Shown one piece after another: positions 6,304 to 14,836 of a DNA stretch of 64,000 bases. The notes under the pieces were generated by a model. It made no database searches. It was not told the DNA's origin and worked only from the letters and a program-made list of their open reading frames with translations. Location: assembly GCA_023954475.1 (NCBI GenBank), contig JAMLHW010000005.1, forward strand, positions 62,001-126,000, in the 5' to 3' direction. The position numbers and the translations under genes are program-made. This DNA comes from Anaerolineae bacterium. Lineage in GTDB: Bacteria > Chloroflexota > Anaerolineae > Promineifilales > Promineifilaceae. Within the stretch, counting starts at the first letter, position 1. Each line of letters opens with the position of its first letter.

Positions 6304-7740
6304 ATGTCGTCACCAGAAACTCAAACTGAGCGCAAAATGCCGTTGTGGGCCAAAATGCTGATTGCCGGTCTGTTATTGGGTCTGTTTGCCGGCAGCGTGG
6401 TCTGGGTCTACTCACAGGCGCATGGATTGGCGTCAAATATCGAGATTACTGCACCGCAGTTTAACGGCGTCGTGACGGATGTTTCGGCCGAATCTGCTGC
6501 CAACCGATCCCCAGATACACTACTGCCCACACCGACACCGCAATCCGGCCTGCTTTCACCGTCCGGGCTGCAGCCGTGGCAGGGCAGCGAACGCGTCACC
6601 ATTTTGCTCATGGGCAATGACCGACGCTGCGAAGAAGAAGGGCCGACACGCAGCGACAGCTTGATGGTCGTTTCGTTGGATCCGTTGGGCAAAACCGCCA
6701 GCGCCGTTTCCCTGCCGCGCGACAGTTGGGTACAGATTCCCGGCTTTGACGTCAACCGCATCAACATGGCCCACTACGACGGCGAGGCTTACGAATACCC
6801 CGGTGGTGGCCCCGCTCTGGCCCAACGTGCGGCCGAAGCATTCCTCGGCATTCCCATCGACTATTATCTGGCGATCAATTTCGACGCCTTCGTGCAGATA
6901 GTCGACATCATCGGCGGCATCGATATTCAGATTCCCGAGACGATCAACGATCCCAACTACCCCGACGATTGCTACGGCTATGCCGGTTTTCACGTCGAAG
7001 CAGGCTGGTACGAAGGTTTTGACGGGCAGGCGACGCTCAAATATGCCCGCACCCGCGCCACCGAAGGCGGCGATGTCGACCGTGCGGCGCGTCAACAAGC
7101 GGTGCTGCTTGCCGTCCGCGACAAGGTGCTGCGTCTCAATATGCTGCCGCAACTGATCCGCCGGGCGCCGCAATTGTGGCAGGCTTTGCAGGACAACGTG
7201 ACGACCAATCTCACGGATACACAGTTGATTCAACTGGCGTTGTTGGCGCAAGAAATACCGACGGAAAATATCGAAACGGCCGTCCTCGACTTCAACTACA
7301 TGTACAACGAAGTCACGCCGGATGGACGCCAGGTACTCGTTCCCAATCGGGAGGCGATACGACAACTGCGCCGGATATTGTTCCCACCAGCCGCACAACC
7401 GTTGCCGGAAATCGGGGATTTACTGGAATTGATGCAGGCCGAAGGTGCTCGCGTGGCTGTTTACAACGGTACGGCAACGTTTGGCCTGGCAAGTTCAACG
7501 CAAGCATGGCTGATCGAACGGGGAGTAGATGTGGTTGAAATCGGCAACGCCGTTTCGGCCGAAACGCCCACCACCACCATCGTCGACCACGGCAACCATC
7601 CCTACACGCGCCAATACCTCGTGCAGCAAATGGAATTATCGCCGCTCAATGCCAGACAGAGCACCCAGCCGCCAATCGGCGATTTTGACATCCTCATCAC
7701 GCTCGGCACTGATTGGGAAACCGTTCTGCCGGTCGAGTAA
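6304..7740 (+). CDS. LytR-CpsA-Psr (LCP) family cell-wall protein
   Basis: LCP proteins attach polymers to peptidoglycan or other cell-surface acceptors, acting outside the membrane on lipid-linked substrates. A single transmembrane helix lies near residues 14-34 (MLIAGLLLGLFAGSVVWVY), followed by a P/T-rich stalk. The LCP domain starts near VTILLMGNDRR, with SDSLMVVSLDP and VSLPRDSWVQIPG holding the conserved Asp/Arg residues, then DYYLAINFDAFVQIVDIIGGIDI and LKYARTRATEGGDVDRAARQQ. A C-terminal LytR_C domain follows (RVAVYNGTATFGLASSTQAWL). ATG at 6304 gives a short basic N-terminus before the helix; 6262 is an alternative in-frame start. It is divergently transcribed from thrS2. Confidence 0.9.
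   Translation: MSSPETQTERKMPLWAKMLIAGLLLGLFAGSVVWVYSQAHGLASNIEITAPQFNGVVTDVSAESAANRSPDTLLPTPTPQSGLLSPSGLQPWQGSERVTILLMGNDRRCEEEGPTRSDSLMVVSLDPLGKTASAVSLPRDSWVQIPGFDVNRINMAHYDGEAYEYPGGGPALAQRAAEAFLGIPIDYYLAINFDAFVQIVDIIGGIDIQIPETINDPNYPDDCYGYAGFHVEAGWYEGFDGQATLKYARTRATEGGDVDRAARQQAVLLAVRDKVLRLNMLPQLIRRAPQLWQALQDNVTTNLTDTQLIQLALLAQEIPTENIETAVLDFNYMYNEVTPDGRQVLVPNREAIRQLRRILFPPAAQPLPEIGDLLELMQAEGARVAVYNGTATFGLASSTQAWLIERGVDVVEIGNAVSAETPTTTIVDHGNHPYTRQYLVQQMELSPLNARQSTQPPIGDFDILITLGTDWETVLPVE
6483..6492. repeat. Representative copy of the TCGGCCGA highly iterated palindrome (~98 copies in window)
   Basis: This entry stands for a dispersed family. By eye I counted about 98 copies of TCGGCCGA, about 40 of them extended to TTCGGCCGAA; most of the others are flanked by A or T on both sides. 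Copies occur in coding DNA in all three frames (read as SAE/SAD, FGR/IGR or RPK/RPN), in spacers and inside the T-box leader. Examples: 6483, 7556, 9597, 14103, 14223, 14343, 14463, 23859, 33586, 43430, 51659, 62428. None lies in the IS at 2468-3457. Confidence 0.9.
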
Positions 7741-7895
7741 TCACCCACACGTAACAAAGCAATACGCCATCTGTCATGGAGGCTGTTCAATCGAAAAGGG
7801 ATTGAGATTCGGCCGAGATCAGCATATACTGTAAATAACGAATTGGAGTCAGCGAAACTCCTGAGTGGAGCCGATCCGGAGTAAGGCGCGTAACC

Positions 7896-8798
7896 ATGGC
7901 AGACCTGTCGCAAGCGATTTGGAGCAACGAACTTTATCGCAAGCTCATCTTGACGATCATAATTGTGCTGGGACAAAGCTTGCTCTCCCGATTGCTAATC
8001 TGGATAGCGACCAACAAAATCCCCGAAGACAGTCCTCACATCTATACCATTCGCAAAGCGATTAGTTATTCGGTCACCATTCTGGCAGCACTGCTGATCT
8101 TCGGCATCTGGGTCGAAGGATTGAGCGATTTGTCGGTCGCGCTGGGCATCCTCGCGGCCGGGCTGGCATTTGCGCTGCAGGAAGTCATCGGCAGCTTTGC
8201 CGGGTGGCTCACCATCATCAGCGGACGCCCGTTTTCTGTCGGGGATCGCATCGAAACCAGCGACATTCGCGGCGATGTCGTCGATGTCAGCATTTTGCGT
8301 ACAACCTTGATGGAGATCGGCAACTGGCTGCAAGGCGATCACAATACGGGACGCATCGTCACCGTATCCAACGCCTTCATCTTCAAAGAACCGCTTTACA
8401 ACTATTCAGCCTATCTCCGCTTCATCTGGGACGAAATCTCTGTGCCGGTCACGTATGAATCCGATTGGCAGCAAGCGATTGTGATCATGTTGGAAACAGT
8501 GCGATCACATCCGAGCTTTCAGGATTTGCAGCCGCAAGCCGATGAGCAGCGACGATTGGCACGGCGCAAGCTGGCGGTGAAGATCACGTCACTGGAGCCG
8601 CGCGTATTTGTCAAACTGACCGACAACTGGATTGAATTGGGCATGGTTTATCCGGTAGATAATGATTTGCGGCGCACATTCCGCAGCGAGATCAGTCAAC
8701 AGATTTTGTCCCAATTCGCCGCAGCCAACATCACCATTGCATCGCAGACGGTGGCTATTACGCGTTTTCCGACCAACAAGGGGTTAACGGACGCGTAA
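7896..8798 (+). CDS. MscS-type mechanosensitive ion channel
   Basis: A small-conductance mechanosensitive channel that releases solutes on osmotic downshock. It has 300 residues. Two predicted N-terminal helices (about 12-32 and 50-68) are followed by the pore-lining TM3, rich in Gly/Ala (SVALGILAAGLAFALQEVIG), then GRPFSVGDRIE and the beta domain. The usual MscS TM3 signature and the VGDRI motif are both present. The C-terminal cytoplasmic part contains a charged insertion around residues 210-225. No gene within 90 bp on either side suggests a partner. The spacer 7741-7895 holds one TCGGCCGA copy. Confidence 0.9.
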   Translation: MADLSQAIWSNELYRKLILTIIIVLGQSLLSRLLIWIATNKIPEDSPHIYTIRKAISYSVTILAALLIFGIWVEGLSDLSVALGILAAGLAFALQEVIGSFAGWLTIISGRPFSVGDRIETSDIRGDVVDVSILRTTLMEIGNWLQGDHNTGRIVTVSNAFIFKEPLYNYSAYLRFIWDEISVPVTYESDWQQAIVIMLETVRSHPSFQDLQPQADEQRRLARRKLAVKITSLEPRVFVKLTDNWIELGMVYPVDNDLRRTFRSEISQQILSQFAAANITIASQTVAITRFPTNKGLTDA

Positions 8799-8898
8799 CA
8801 GGCACGCCCCCACGAAATGCGCCGCTTCCATTTGCAAACCTCCGCTTTGCGTTACAATCACCCTATCCAACTTATGAGATTCTGGCGGTGACAATCCG

Positions 8899-9645
8899 AT
8901 GCGCGCCCAAACAATCGACGATGTAATCAATATTCTGGACACAATTGTTGCCACTTGCGTGGACGAAAACAGCCGTGCCGGTTTTTTTGCTGCGCTGTAT
9001 CGCATGGTGACAGTTAAGGTAAAGGATGCCGTCAACGCCGGCGAATTTGAAGACGGGGATCGACTGGAACAACTCGATGTCAACTTTGCCAACCGGTATT
9101 TTGATGCTTTCTTTGCCAGGCAGCAAAACAAACCGTTGACGCTGGCATGGGATTACACCTTTCGCCTCGCTCCCAAGCCCCATCCACTGATCTTGCAGCA
9201 CCTGCTGCTGGGCACCAATGCCCACATCAATCTCGATCTGGCTGTTGCTGCGGCCGATGTCGCGCCGGGCAACGCCATCCACGGTTTGCAGCGCGACTTT
9301 GATCACATCAACACCATTCTGGCGACACAAATTGACACAGTGCAAAACAGCATCGCCGCTGTGTCCCCCCTGTTTGGGCTGATCGATCGGGTTGGCGGCG
9401 ATCTGGATGAAGCGGTGACGCGGTTCAGCATCGACAAGGCGCGGGATGCAGCCTGGGAAAAGGCAGTGATTTTGGCAGGTTTGGATGCCGCTGAACGACA
9501 GCGAACGATTGCTTTTTTTGATTTGCGGGTACGGCTGCTGGCGCGCGCGCTGTGTCCCAGTTATATTGTGTCATCGCTGCACCGGCAGGTACGTTCGGCC
9601 GAAATGGATGATGTGCCTGCTGTCATTGAGTGGCTCGGCCGATGA
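8899..9645 (+). CDS. DUF5995 family protein
   Basis: The 248-residue protein matches the pattern I know for DUF5995: FAALYRMVTVKVKDAV near residue 30, LDVNFANRYFDAFFA, WDYTFR, and the strongly conserved ILQHLLLGTNAHINLDLA near residue 100. The protein is helical, soluble and without a signal peptide. The conserved His and Asn/Asp residues in QHLLLGTNAHINLDL suggest a metal or ligand site, but no function is established to my knowledge. Its stop overlaps the next start (ATGA at 9642), so the two genes are very likely translationally coupled. Confidence 0.82.
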   Translation: MRAQTIDDVINILDTIVATCVDENSRAGFFAALYRMVTVKVKDAVNAGEFEDGDRLEQLDVNFANRYFDAFFARQQNKPLTLAWDYTFRLAPKPHPLILQHLLLGTNAHINLDLAVAAADVAPGNAIHGLQRDFDHINTILATQIDTVQNSIAAVSPLFGLIDRVGGDLDEAVTRFSIDKARDAAWEKAVILAGLDAAERQRTIAFFDLRVRLLARALCPSYIVSSLHRQVRSAEMDDVPAVIEWLGR

Positions 9646-10727
9646 AACTGACCTGGAAAAGTGCGCCACGCGATGCGAACAAAGTTGCAGCGGCCATGCG
9701 CCGTACGCAGCAGCTTGGCCCTGCCGGATTGGCGCAACTGGCGACACTGAGCATCTGGACACACCGGCTCAAGAGCCAGGAAGACGACGACGTTTATCCC
9801 GGCATTACGCTGGCTCACATGGCTTCGCTGCTGCGCAATCTGGTGGCAGTGGACAGCGGACCGCTGCCGCTGCCGTTTTTATCGTACTGGCTCGACGATC
9901 CGCTGCCGCAAATCGACGTTGAACTGACGGCTGCATCGGCCGATGACGATCAACGCCTGCAACAATTCATCCGCGAAACCGACAGGCTTTCCCCGGCCTC
10001 AGCCCGGGTGCGTGAACAACAGGCACGCCTGCTGCCGTTGCTGGCAGAAGGCAACGAGTTTCTCGTCACCGGCGCATTGACCCGGATCAAGCAAACGTAT
10101 CTGGCGCGCGATTGGAAAAACTATTTTCAATTTGGGTTGGCGCTTGACGAATTGATACGCCACCTGCAGCCGTATGCCGACGGGTATCGCGCTCCGATCT
10201 TTCAGTTTCTGTCCGATCTGCTCATCGAAAATGCGGTCGCAGCGCATTTTGACCCGCTCGTCGTCGTGAGCTGCCTCAACTGGTTCCTGGTGACCTGGTC
10301 GGGACGCGATGCCTTGTCGCAACTGGCGGAACGGGTCGAAGGGTGGCAACAGGAATGGCCGGTGGTCGTCTTTTGTGTGCACAATCGCATCGGCCGAACC
10401 ATTCGCGTCGTGCAGTTCAATTCGGCCGAAGGGCCTTTCGACAAAACCAACCGGCTGTTGCACCCGTCCGGCGGTCGCTCCATCGGCAGCCTGCTGGCAC
10501 AAAAAGATCGCATTCGCGCCAACGACGAAGCGTATTTCGTTTTCCCGCTACCGGACGGCAGCGGCACTTACCGCTTGCGCGTCGAAGCCGGCGGTATGGC
10601 GCGATTTCTCTTCCGCGCCACAACCGAAACGACAGCAGCCGTCGCCGCCAACCACGCCTATGTTTGGACCGTCTCTGCGCACGGCACCGATCAGGTTCAG
10701 CCACTCGAATTCATCGACGACGCCTAA
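9642..10727 (+). CDS. Hypothetical protein coupled to DUF5995
   Basis: I do not recognise this 361-residue protein. It is mostly helical in the first two thirds, including DWKNYFQFGLALDELIRHLQ. The last third looks like a beta-rich domain: WPVVVFCVHNRIGRTIRVV, then DEAYFVFPLPDGSGTYRLRVEAGG. That end resembles a small beta-sandwich sensing or binding domain, but I cannot name a family. There is no signal peptide or clear membrane helix. Translation starts inside the stop of the DUF5995 gene (ATGA), which argues for 9642 rather than the in-frame ATG at 9630 and for a shared function. Confidence 0.75.
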   Translation: MKLTWKSAPRDANKVAAAMRRTQQLGPAGLAQLATLSIWTHRLKSQEDDDVYPGITLAHMASLLRNLVAVDSGPLPLPFLSYWLDDPLPQIDVELTAASADDDQRLQQFIRETDRLSPASARVREQQARLLPLLAEGNEFLVTGALTRIKQTYLARDWKNYFQFGLALDELIRHLQPYADGYRAPIFQFLSDLLIENAVAAHFDPLVVVSCLNWFLVTWSGRDALSQLAERVEGWQQEWPVVVFCVHNRIGRTIRVVQFNSAEGPFDKTNRLLHPSGGRSIGSLLAQKDRIRANDEAYFVFPLPDGSGTYRLRVEAGGMARFLFRATTETTAAVAANHAYVWTVSAHGTDQVQPLEFIDDA

Positions 10728-10736
10728 CCCGGACCA

Positions 10737-10768
10737 GAAACCGGATTTTTCCTAAAAAATCCCGTTTC
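10737..10768 (+). terminator. Hairpin after the DUF5995 pair
   Basis: GAAACCGGATTTTT (10737-10750) pairs with AAAAATCCCGTTTC (10755-10768), 13 of 14 positions, with a short loop. No T-run follows the stem, so termination is only probable. Confidence 0.4.
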
Positions 10769-10951
10769 GCAGACTCGACAAACCTCACCATACGCCGTGT
10801 TCTCTGTGGTGTATGCTGCAAAATGTGAACAAGCCCGGCATTTCACCTGCCTGCTTCGATGGTATAATGTGAGACAACACGGCAGCAGCAAACGCAAACG
10901 GTCGGCGCCCCTTGCCCAAACCACCCACGCGCCATCAGAAAGGATTAGCAA

Positions 10952-11578
10952 ATGGACGCTACACAAAAACCAAGTAAATTTAACTGGCCCAATGTCCTGT
11001 CGATTTTCCGTATCTTCCTGGCGGTGCTTGTACCCATCCTCATGCTGGCTTTTGATACGATGGAAGCGCACGTGCTGGGCTTTGTCCTGTTTCTGATCGC
11101 CTCCATCACCGATTTCGTCGACGGCAAACTGGCCCGTCGTTACAACTGGATCACCGATTTTGGCAAGATTATCGATTCGATTGCAGACAAATTGCTCGTG
11201 CTGGGTACGATGGCAGCCCTGGCCGTTGTGGGGATGTTTTCAATCTGGTTTGTCGTGTTGATTGCCCTGCGCGAAATCACCATTACGGTGCTGCGCATGT
11301 ATTTCCTCACGAAAAACGTCGTCGTTCAGGCAGAAAAATCAGGCAAAATCAAGGCGTGGGCACAGGTGGGCACGATTATTTATGCGTATTTGCTCTGGCT
11401 TTATGAACAATATGTCGCTGCGGCGACGTATGACGGTTCGACATTGGAGACGGTGTTGACGGTGATTTTGTACGCTTTCCTGCTCGTCGCCCTCTATCTG
11501 ACACTGCAATCGGGCTTTGTGTTTTTCCGCAACAATTGGGGGCTGCTCACGGGTAAACAGGGAGAGGCGGCGCAGTAA
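10952..11578 (+). CDS. pgsA: CDP-diacylglycerol-glycerol-3-phosphate 3-phosphatidyltransferase
   Basis: Makes phosphatidylglycerophosphate from CDP-diacylglycerol and glycerol-3-phosphate, the committed step to phosphatidylglycerol, at the inner membrane. It has 208 residues. NVLSIFRIFLAVLVP near residue 14 is the usual first helix. The CDP-alcohol phosphotransferase signature D-x2-DG-x2-AR-x8-G-x3-D-x3-D is complete (SITDFVDGKLARRYN, then FGKIIDSIADK). Four to five further hydrophobic helices follow. RBS AAAGGA lies before the ATG. The family includes other CDP-alcohol transferases; the N-terminal sequence favours PgsA. Confidence 0.9.
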   Translation: MDATQKPSKFNWPNVLSIFRIFLAVLVPILMLAFDTMEAHVLGFVLFLIASITDFVDGKLARRYNWITDFGKIIDSIADKLLVLGTMAALAVVGMFSIWFVVLIALREITITVLRMYFLTKNVVVQAEKSGKIKAWAQVGTIIYAYLLWLYEQYVAAATYDGSTLETVLTVILYAFLLVALYLTLQSGFVFFRNNWGLLTGKQGEAAQ

Positions 11579-11604
11579 ACCGGTTGCGTGCCACCTCTCG
11601 TCGC

Positions 11605-12249
11605 TCACGCGCCGGCGATGACAAAGCCATAGACGATCAGAAATTGAGCCAGGTAATAAGTGCCCATCACCAGGTAGTCGCGCGCGGGAACCGCTCGGCC
11701 GAATTTGTGGATGGCGATCAGCGAATCGGAAACAGCAAAGAAGACGGCACCGCCAATCATGTACCAGTTGCGCGGCGCATGGAACGTCGAAGCCAGCACC
11801 ATCAGAAACAGCACAACCACATAGAGCAAAATCGGCAGCCGCATCTTGCCCAGACGCGGCCATAAGTAATAGACCAGCCCCCCGGCATACGCCAGCACCA
11901 GCAGCACGACAAGCGACGGCAAGGCGCTCACCTGCCAGACGACACCGGTCAGCAAAAAGGCGCTGATATAAAACAGGTGCGCAATCAGGAACAGCAGCAA
12001 TCCGACGACAAAGAGTGTGCTCTTGCCGGTGTGCTGCAATTCCAGCGCGATGTCACCGCCGGCCGAGAATATGAGCGCCGTCAGCACGAGCACACGCCCC
12101 AGGCCATCGACCTCGGCCAGGGTGACACCTATCAAGATGATGATCGGGATAATTTTGACGAGCGGGCTGAACCGGTACGGGCGCAGCCGGTTTGTAGCCA
12201 GAAAAGTAACGGCGGCGATCAGGTAGAGCAGGACAGGCAGAGCGAGCAT
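11605..12249 (-). CDS. YhhN family membrane protein (TMEM86/lysoplasmalogenase-like)
   Basis: The 214-residue protein has about eight hydrophobic helices and conserved motifs of the YhhN family: ALIFSAGGDIALEL near residue 65, FLIAHLFYISAFL and GAVFFAVSDSLIA. Animal TMEM86 members are lysoplasmalogenases (ether-lipid hydrolases), but bacterial members are mostly untested. The start chosen is ATG at 12249, with AAGAGG 6 nt upstream on the minus strand; the frame extends further upstream but has no better start. It is convergent with pgsA, with 26 bp between stops. Confidence 0.85.
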   Translation of the reverse strand: MLALPVLLYLIAAVTFLATNRLRPYRFSPLVKIIPIIILIGVTLAEVDGLGRVLVLTALIFSAGGDIALELQHTGKSTLFVVGLLLFLIAHLFYISAFLLTGVVWQVSALPSLVVLLVLAYAGGLVYYLWPRLGKMRLPILLYVVVLFLMVLASTFHAPRNWYMIGGAVFFAVSDSLIAIHKFGRAVPARDYLVMGTYYLAQFLIVYGFVIAGA

Positions 12250-12276
12250 AGAGACCTCTTGCTGGTTGGTGTGGCG

Positions 12277-12282
12277 ATTATA
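12277..12282 (-). promoter_or_regulatory. -10 box of the YhhN gene
   Basis: TATAAT on the minus strand, 27 bp upstream of the YhhN ATG. I see no good -35 at the right distance. Confidence 0.5.
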
Positions 12283-12293
12283 ACGGATTCTGT

Positions 12294-12323
12294 TTGACCG
12301 GGCGCGTCGAATGCGTTTACAAT
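12294..12323 (+). promoter_or_regulatory. Promoter of the STAND NTPase gene
   Basis: TTGACC (12294-12299) and TACAAT (12318-12323) with an 18-bp spacer. The expected start near 12330 leaves a leader of about 28 nt containing AGGA before ATG 12358. Confidence 0.65.
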
Positions 12324-12357
12324 GGTCGCAGCAACCAACGCCAGACAGGATGGACAC

Positions 12358-14709
12358 ATGGCTCTGACAGGACAACAATTCGAACTGCTGCATCAGGCGT
12401 TTCTCGACGCATTCAATCCATCAGGTTTTGAGCAGATGTTGTTGGCCAAGACAGGTACCAATCTGTGGTCAATAGCACGCGTAAACGGCAACTTCACCGA
12501 CATCACCTTCGATGTGCTCAACCATTTCGCCCAAAAAGGCCGCCTGCGGGAACTGCTTGACGGCGCAACGGCATTTAATCCACTCAACAAGGCTTTGACA
12601 CAGGTCGTGCGTGACGCGCAGGCGTGGGATTTGGACACACCGGTCAAAATGACGCAAACACTTTTTGCAACACCGCAGCAACTGCCGCCGGAGACGGTAC
12701 ACTTCGTGGGGCGGGAGCGGCTGGTGGCGCAGGTGCAAAGCGCCGTGCAGCCGGGCCGCGTGGTGACGCTGTGGGGGCCGGGCGGACGGGGCAAGACGGC
12801 GGTAGCGTGGCGGGCGCTGCACACATTGCAGGAGTCCGGCGCGTTGTTGCAGCGCTTTCCCGACGGCGTCCTGTTCCACACGTTTTACGGGCGGCCCCAG
12901 ACCGATGTGGCGCTGACCCATTTTGCCCAGTCGCTGGGGATCGACGACGTGCGCGACCCGCTGGGAGCGTGCCGCCGGGCGCTGAGCGGCAAATTAGCAC
13001 TGCTGATCCTCGACGGGGCAGAAGATGCCGACGACCTGCGCCGCGTCCTCGATGTGCGCGGGGGGTGCGGCGTACTGATCACGACGCGCAATCAGAGCCA
13101 GGCACCCGACCTCGATTGGCTGATCCCGGTCAATCAACTGGCGATGGACGATGCGGTGGCGCTGGTGCGCGTGTGGGCGGGCGCACGGGCCGGCGACACG
13201 GAGACAGTTGAACAAATTTGCGCCGCTGTCGACCGGCTGGCGCTGGCGGTGCGGTTGAGCGGCATTTTGCTGGGCAAGCTGGGCATGACGGCGGCCGCGT
13301 TTCTGGCGTGGCTGCGGCAAGACCCGCTGGATGTGCTGGTGGACGACGCCGGGCGGCGCAGCCGCAACGTCAACCGGCTGCTGGACAAATCGGTGGCGGA
13401 GGTGGGCGATGACAGCGCCGTGGTGCTGACGATTGCGGGGAATCTGGCGTTTGTGCCGTTTGGGGAGCACGTGTTGCAGGGGGTGCTGGGGAGTGAACCG
13501 CACACCTGGTCGCGGGGGCGGCTGGTGCGGGCGGTACAGCGGCTGGTCGACTACGGCTTGCTGACACGGCCTGAGCCGGGGTGGTTGGCGGTGAGCCATG
13601 CGTTGATCTACAGCTATGCGGGCGTACAGAAGCCAGGGTTTTTGGAAAACCCTGGCTTCTCGGCCACGGCAGCGCTGGGCGCGTACTACATCGCCATGGC
13701 AGAGCGGGAAAGCGCGCGCGGCCTGGCGGGGTACGCGGTGCTGGACGAGGAGCGGGCACACATGCTGGCGCTGCTGCCGCGACTGGCTGCGGCTGAAGCA
13801 TGGGAAATTGCCAACCGGCTCGTCTGGGCAATTGCCGGGAACAGCAGCTATCTCGATTATCGCGGCTACTGGACGGAGCGGATGGCGGCGCTGCGCCTGG
13901 GCATTGCAGCCGCCCGTGCGCTAGACATAGAGTACGATGAAAGTGCGCACCGCAACCATTTGGGACTTACCCTTGCTACTTTAGGAAGATTGGAGGAAGC
14001 AATCTCACATTACAAAGCTGCGCTGAAATTGGCTCGAAATATCAATGACAAAAAGGGGCAGGGAACAAAACTCGGTAATCTCGGGAATGCGTACTACAGT
14101 CTCGGCCGAATAGAGGAAGCGATCGACCAGTACCAGCAGGCGCTGGCGATTAGCCGGGAGATCGGCGACCGGCGCACGGAAGGGAGTCAACTCGGTAATC
14201 TCGGGAATGCGTACTACAGTCTCGGCCGAATCGAGGAGGCAATCGACCAGTACGAACAGGCGCTGGCGATTGCGCGGGAGATCGGCGATCGGCGCGGCGA
14301 AGGGAATCAACTCGGCAATCTGGGGAATGCGTACTACAGTCTCGGCCGAATCGAGGAGGCGATCGACCAGTACCAACAGGCGCTGGCGATTGCGCGCGAG
14401 ATCGGCGACCGGCGCGGCGAAGGGGCTCGCCTCGGCAATCTGGGGAATGCGTACTACAGTCTCGGCCGAATCGAGGAGGCGATCGACCAGTACCAACAGG
14501 CGCTGGCGATTGCGCGGGAGATCGGCAACCGGCGCGGTGAGGCAAATCACTGCTGGAATTTAGGATTATTATACGAAGAGTCCGATCCGGCACGTGCAGT
14601 GCAACTCATGTCAGTCTGCGTCGCGTTTGAGCAAGAGATCGGCCATCCTGATGCAATTGCAGACACACAGCGTGTCGAGGAGATCAAGCGTCGCCACAAC
14701 CTCCCCTAA
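12358..14709 (+). CDS. EAD1-STAND NTPase with C-terminal TPR array
   Basis: A 783-residue signal-transducing NTPase of the kind found in bacterial conflict and immune-like systems. The first ~85 residues (LTGQQFELLHQAFLDAF, then GNFTDITFDVLNHFAQ) fit effector-associated domain 1, an adaptor that recruits a separate EAD-bearing effector. The NB-ARC-like core has Walker A GPGGRGKTAV (about 140), Walker B ALLILDGAED (about 215) and GVLITTRNQ. A winged-helix and helical region follow. The C-terminus has one diverged and four near-identical 40-residue TPR units, the usual sensor part. The start at 12358 is preceded by AGGA; 12322 is an in-frame alternative. No EAD-bearing effector is encoded next to it, so the partner must be elsewhere. 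The central part is much richer in G+C than the ends. Confidence 0.88.
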   Translation: MALTGQQFELLHQAFLDAFNPSGFEQMLLAKTGTNLWSIARVNGNFTDITFDVLNHFAQKGRLRELLDGATAFNPLNKALTQVVRDAQAWDLDTPVKMTQTLFATPQQLPPETVHFVGRERLVAQVQSAVQPGRVVTLWGPGGRGKTAVAWRALHTLQESGALLQRFPDGVLFHTFYGRPQTDVALTHFAQSLGIDDVRDPLGACRRALSGKLALLILDGAEDADDLRRVLDVRGGCGVLITTRNQSQAPDLDWLIPVNQLAMDDAVALVRVWAGARAGDTETVEQICAAVDRLALAVRLSGILLGKLGMTAAAFLAWLRQDPLDVLVDDAGRRSRNVNRLLDKSVAEVGDDSAVVLTIAGNLAFVPFGEHVLQGVLGSEPHTWSRGRLVRAVQRLVDYGLLTRPEPGWLAVSHALIYSYAGVQKPGFLENPGFSATAALGAYYIAMAERESARGLAGYAVLDEERAHMLALLPRLAAAEAWEIANRLVWAIAGNSSYLDYRGYWTERMAALRLGIAAARALDIEYDESAHRNHLGLTLATLGRLEEAISHYKAALKLARNINDKKGQGTKLGNLGNAYYSLGRIEEAIDQYQQALAISREIGDRRTEGSQLGNLGNAYYSLGRIEEAIDQYEQALAIAREIGDRRGEGNQLGNLGNAYYSLGRIEEAIDQYQQALAIAREIGDRRGEGARLGNLGNAYYSLGRIEEAIDQYQQALAIAREIGNRRGEANHCWNLGLLYEESDPARAVQLMSVCVAFEQEIGHPDAIADTQRVEEIKRRHNLP
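14071..14550 (+). repeat. Four tandem 120-bp repeats encoding TPR units
   Basis: Units start at 14071, 14191, 14311 and 14431 and are nearly identical at DNA level. Each encodes LGNLGNAYYSLGRIEEAIDQ plus a helix (QALAIAREIGDRRGEG) of a kinesin-light-chain-type TPR. Each carries one TCGGCCGA copy at the same place (LGRIEE). Most differences sit at the unit ends. Confidence 0.95.
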
Positions 14710-14836
14710 ACGCTTCGCACCTGTTTGCGCCGCACGCGCATAACCGACCAGAACAAACGCACGCCAGGCCGCCAGGGCACCAAGTGGCCTATTTTTCTTA
14801 GCGGCTTTGCGCCTTGGCGTGCCTATCAATCCTACA

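Noticed and set aside
14005-14550. Minus-strand frame with repeated LLDSAETVVRIPQIAE units
   Set aside because: It mirrors the 120-bp TPR repeats of the plus-strand gene; the periodicity comes from the DNA repeat, not from a second protein.
14071-14550. Possible CRISPR-like array because of regular 120-bp repeats
   Set aside because: Units are contiguous without variable spacers and keep one open frame encoding TPRs.
14710-14836. GCACGCCAGGCCGCCAGGGC/GCGCCTTGGCGTGC inverted sequence as terminator between the STAND gene and response regulator
   Set aside because: The arms match only in part and no T-run follows, so I do not call it.
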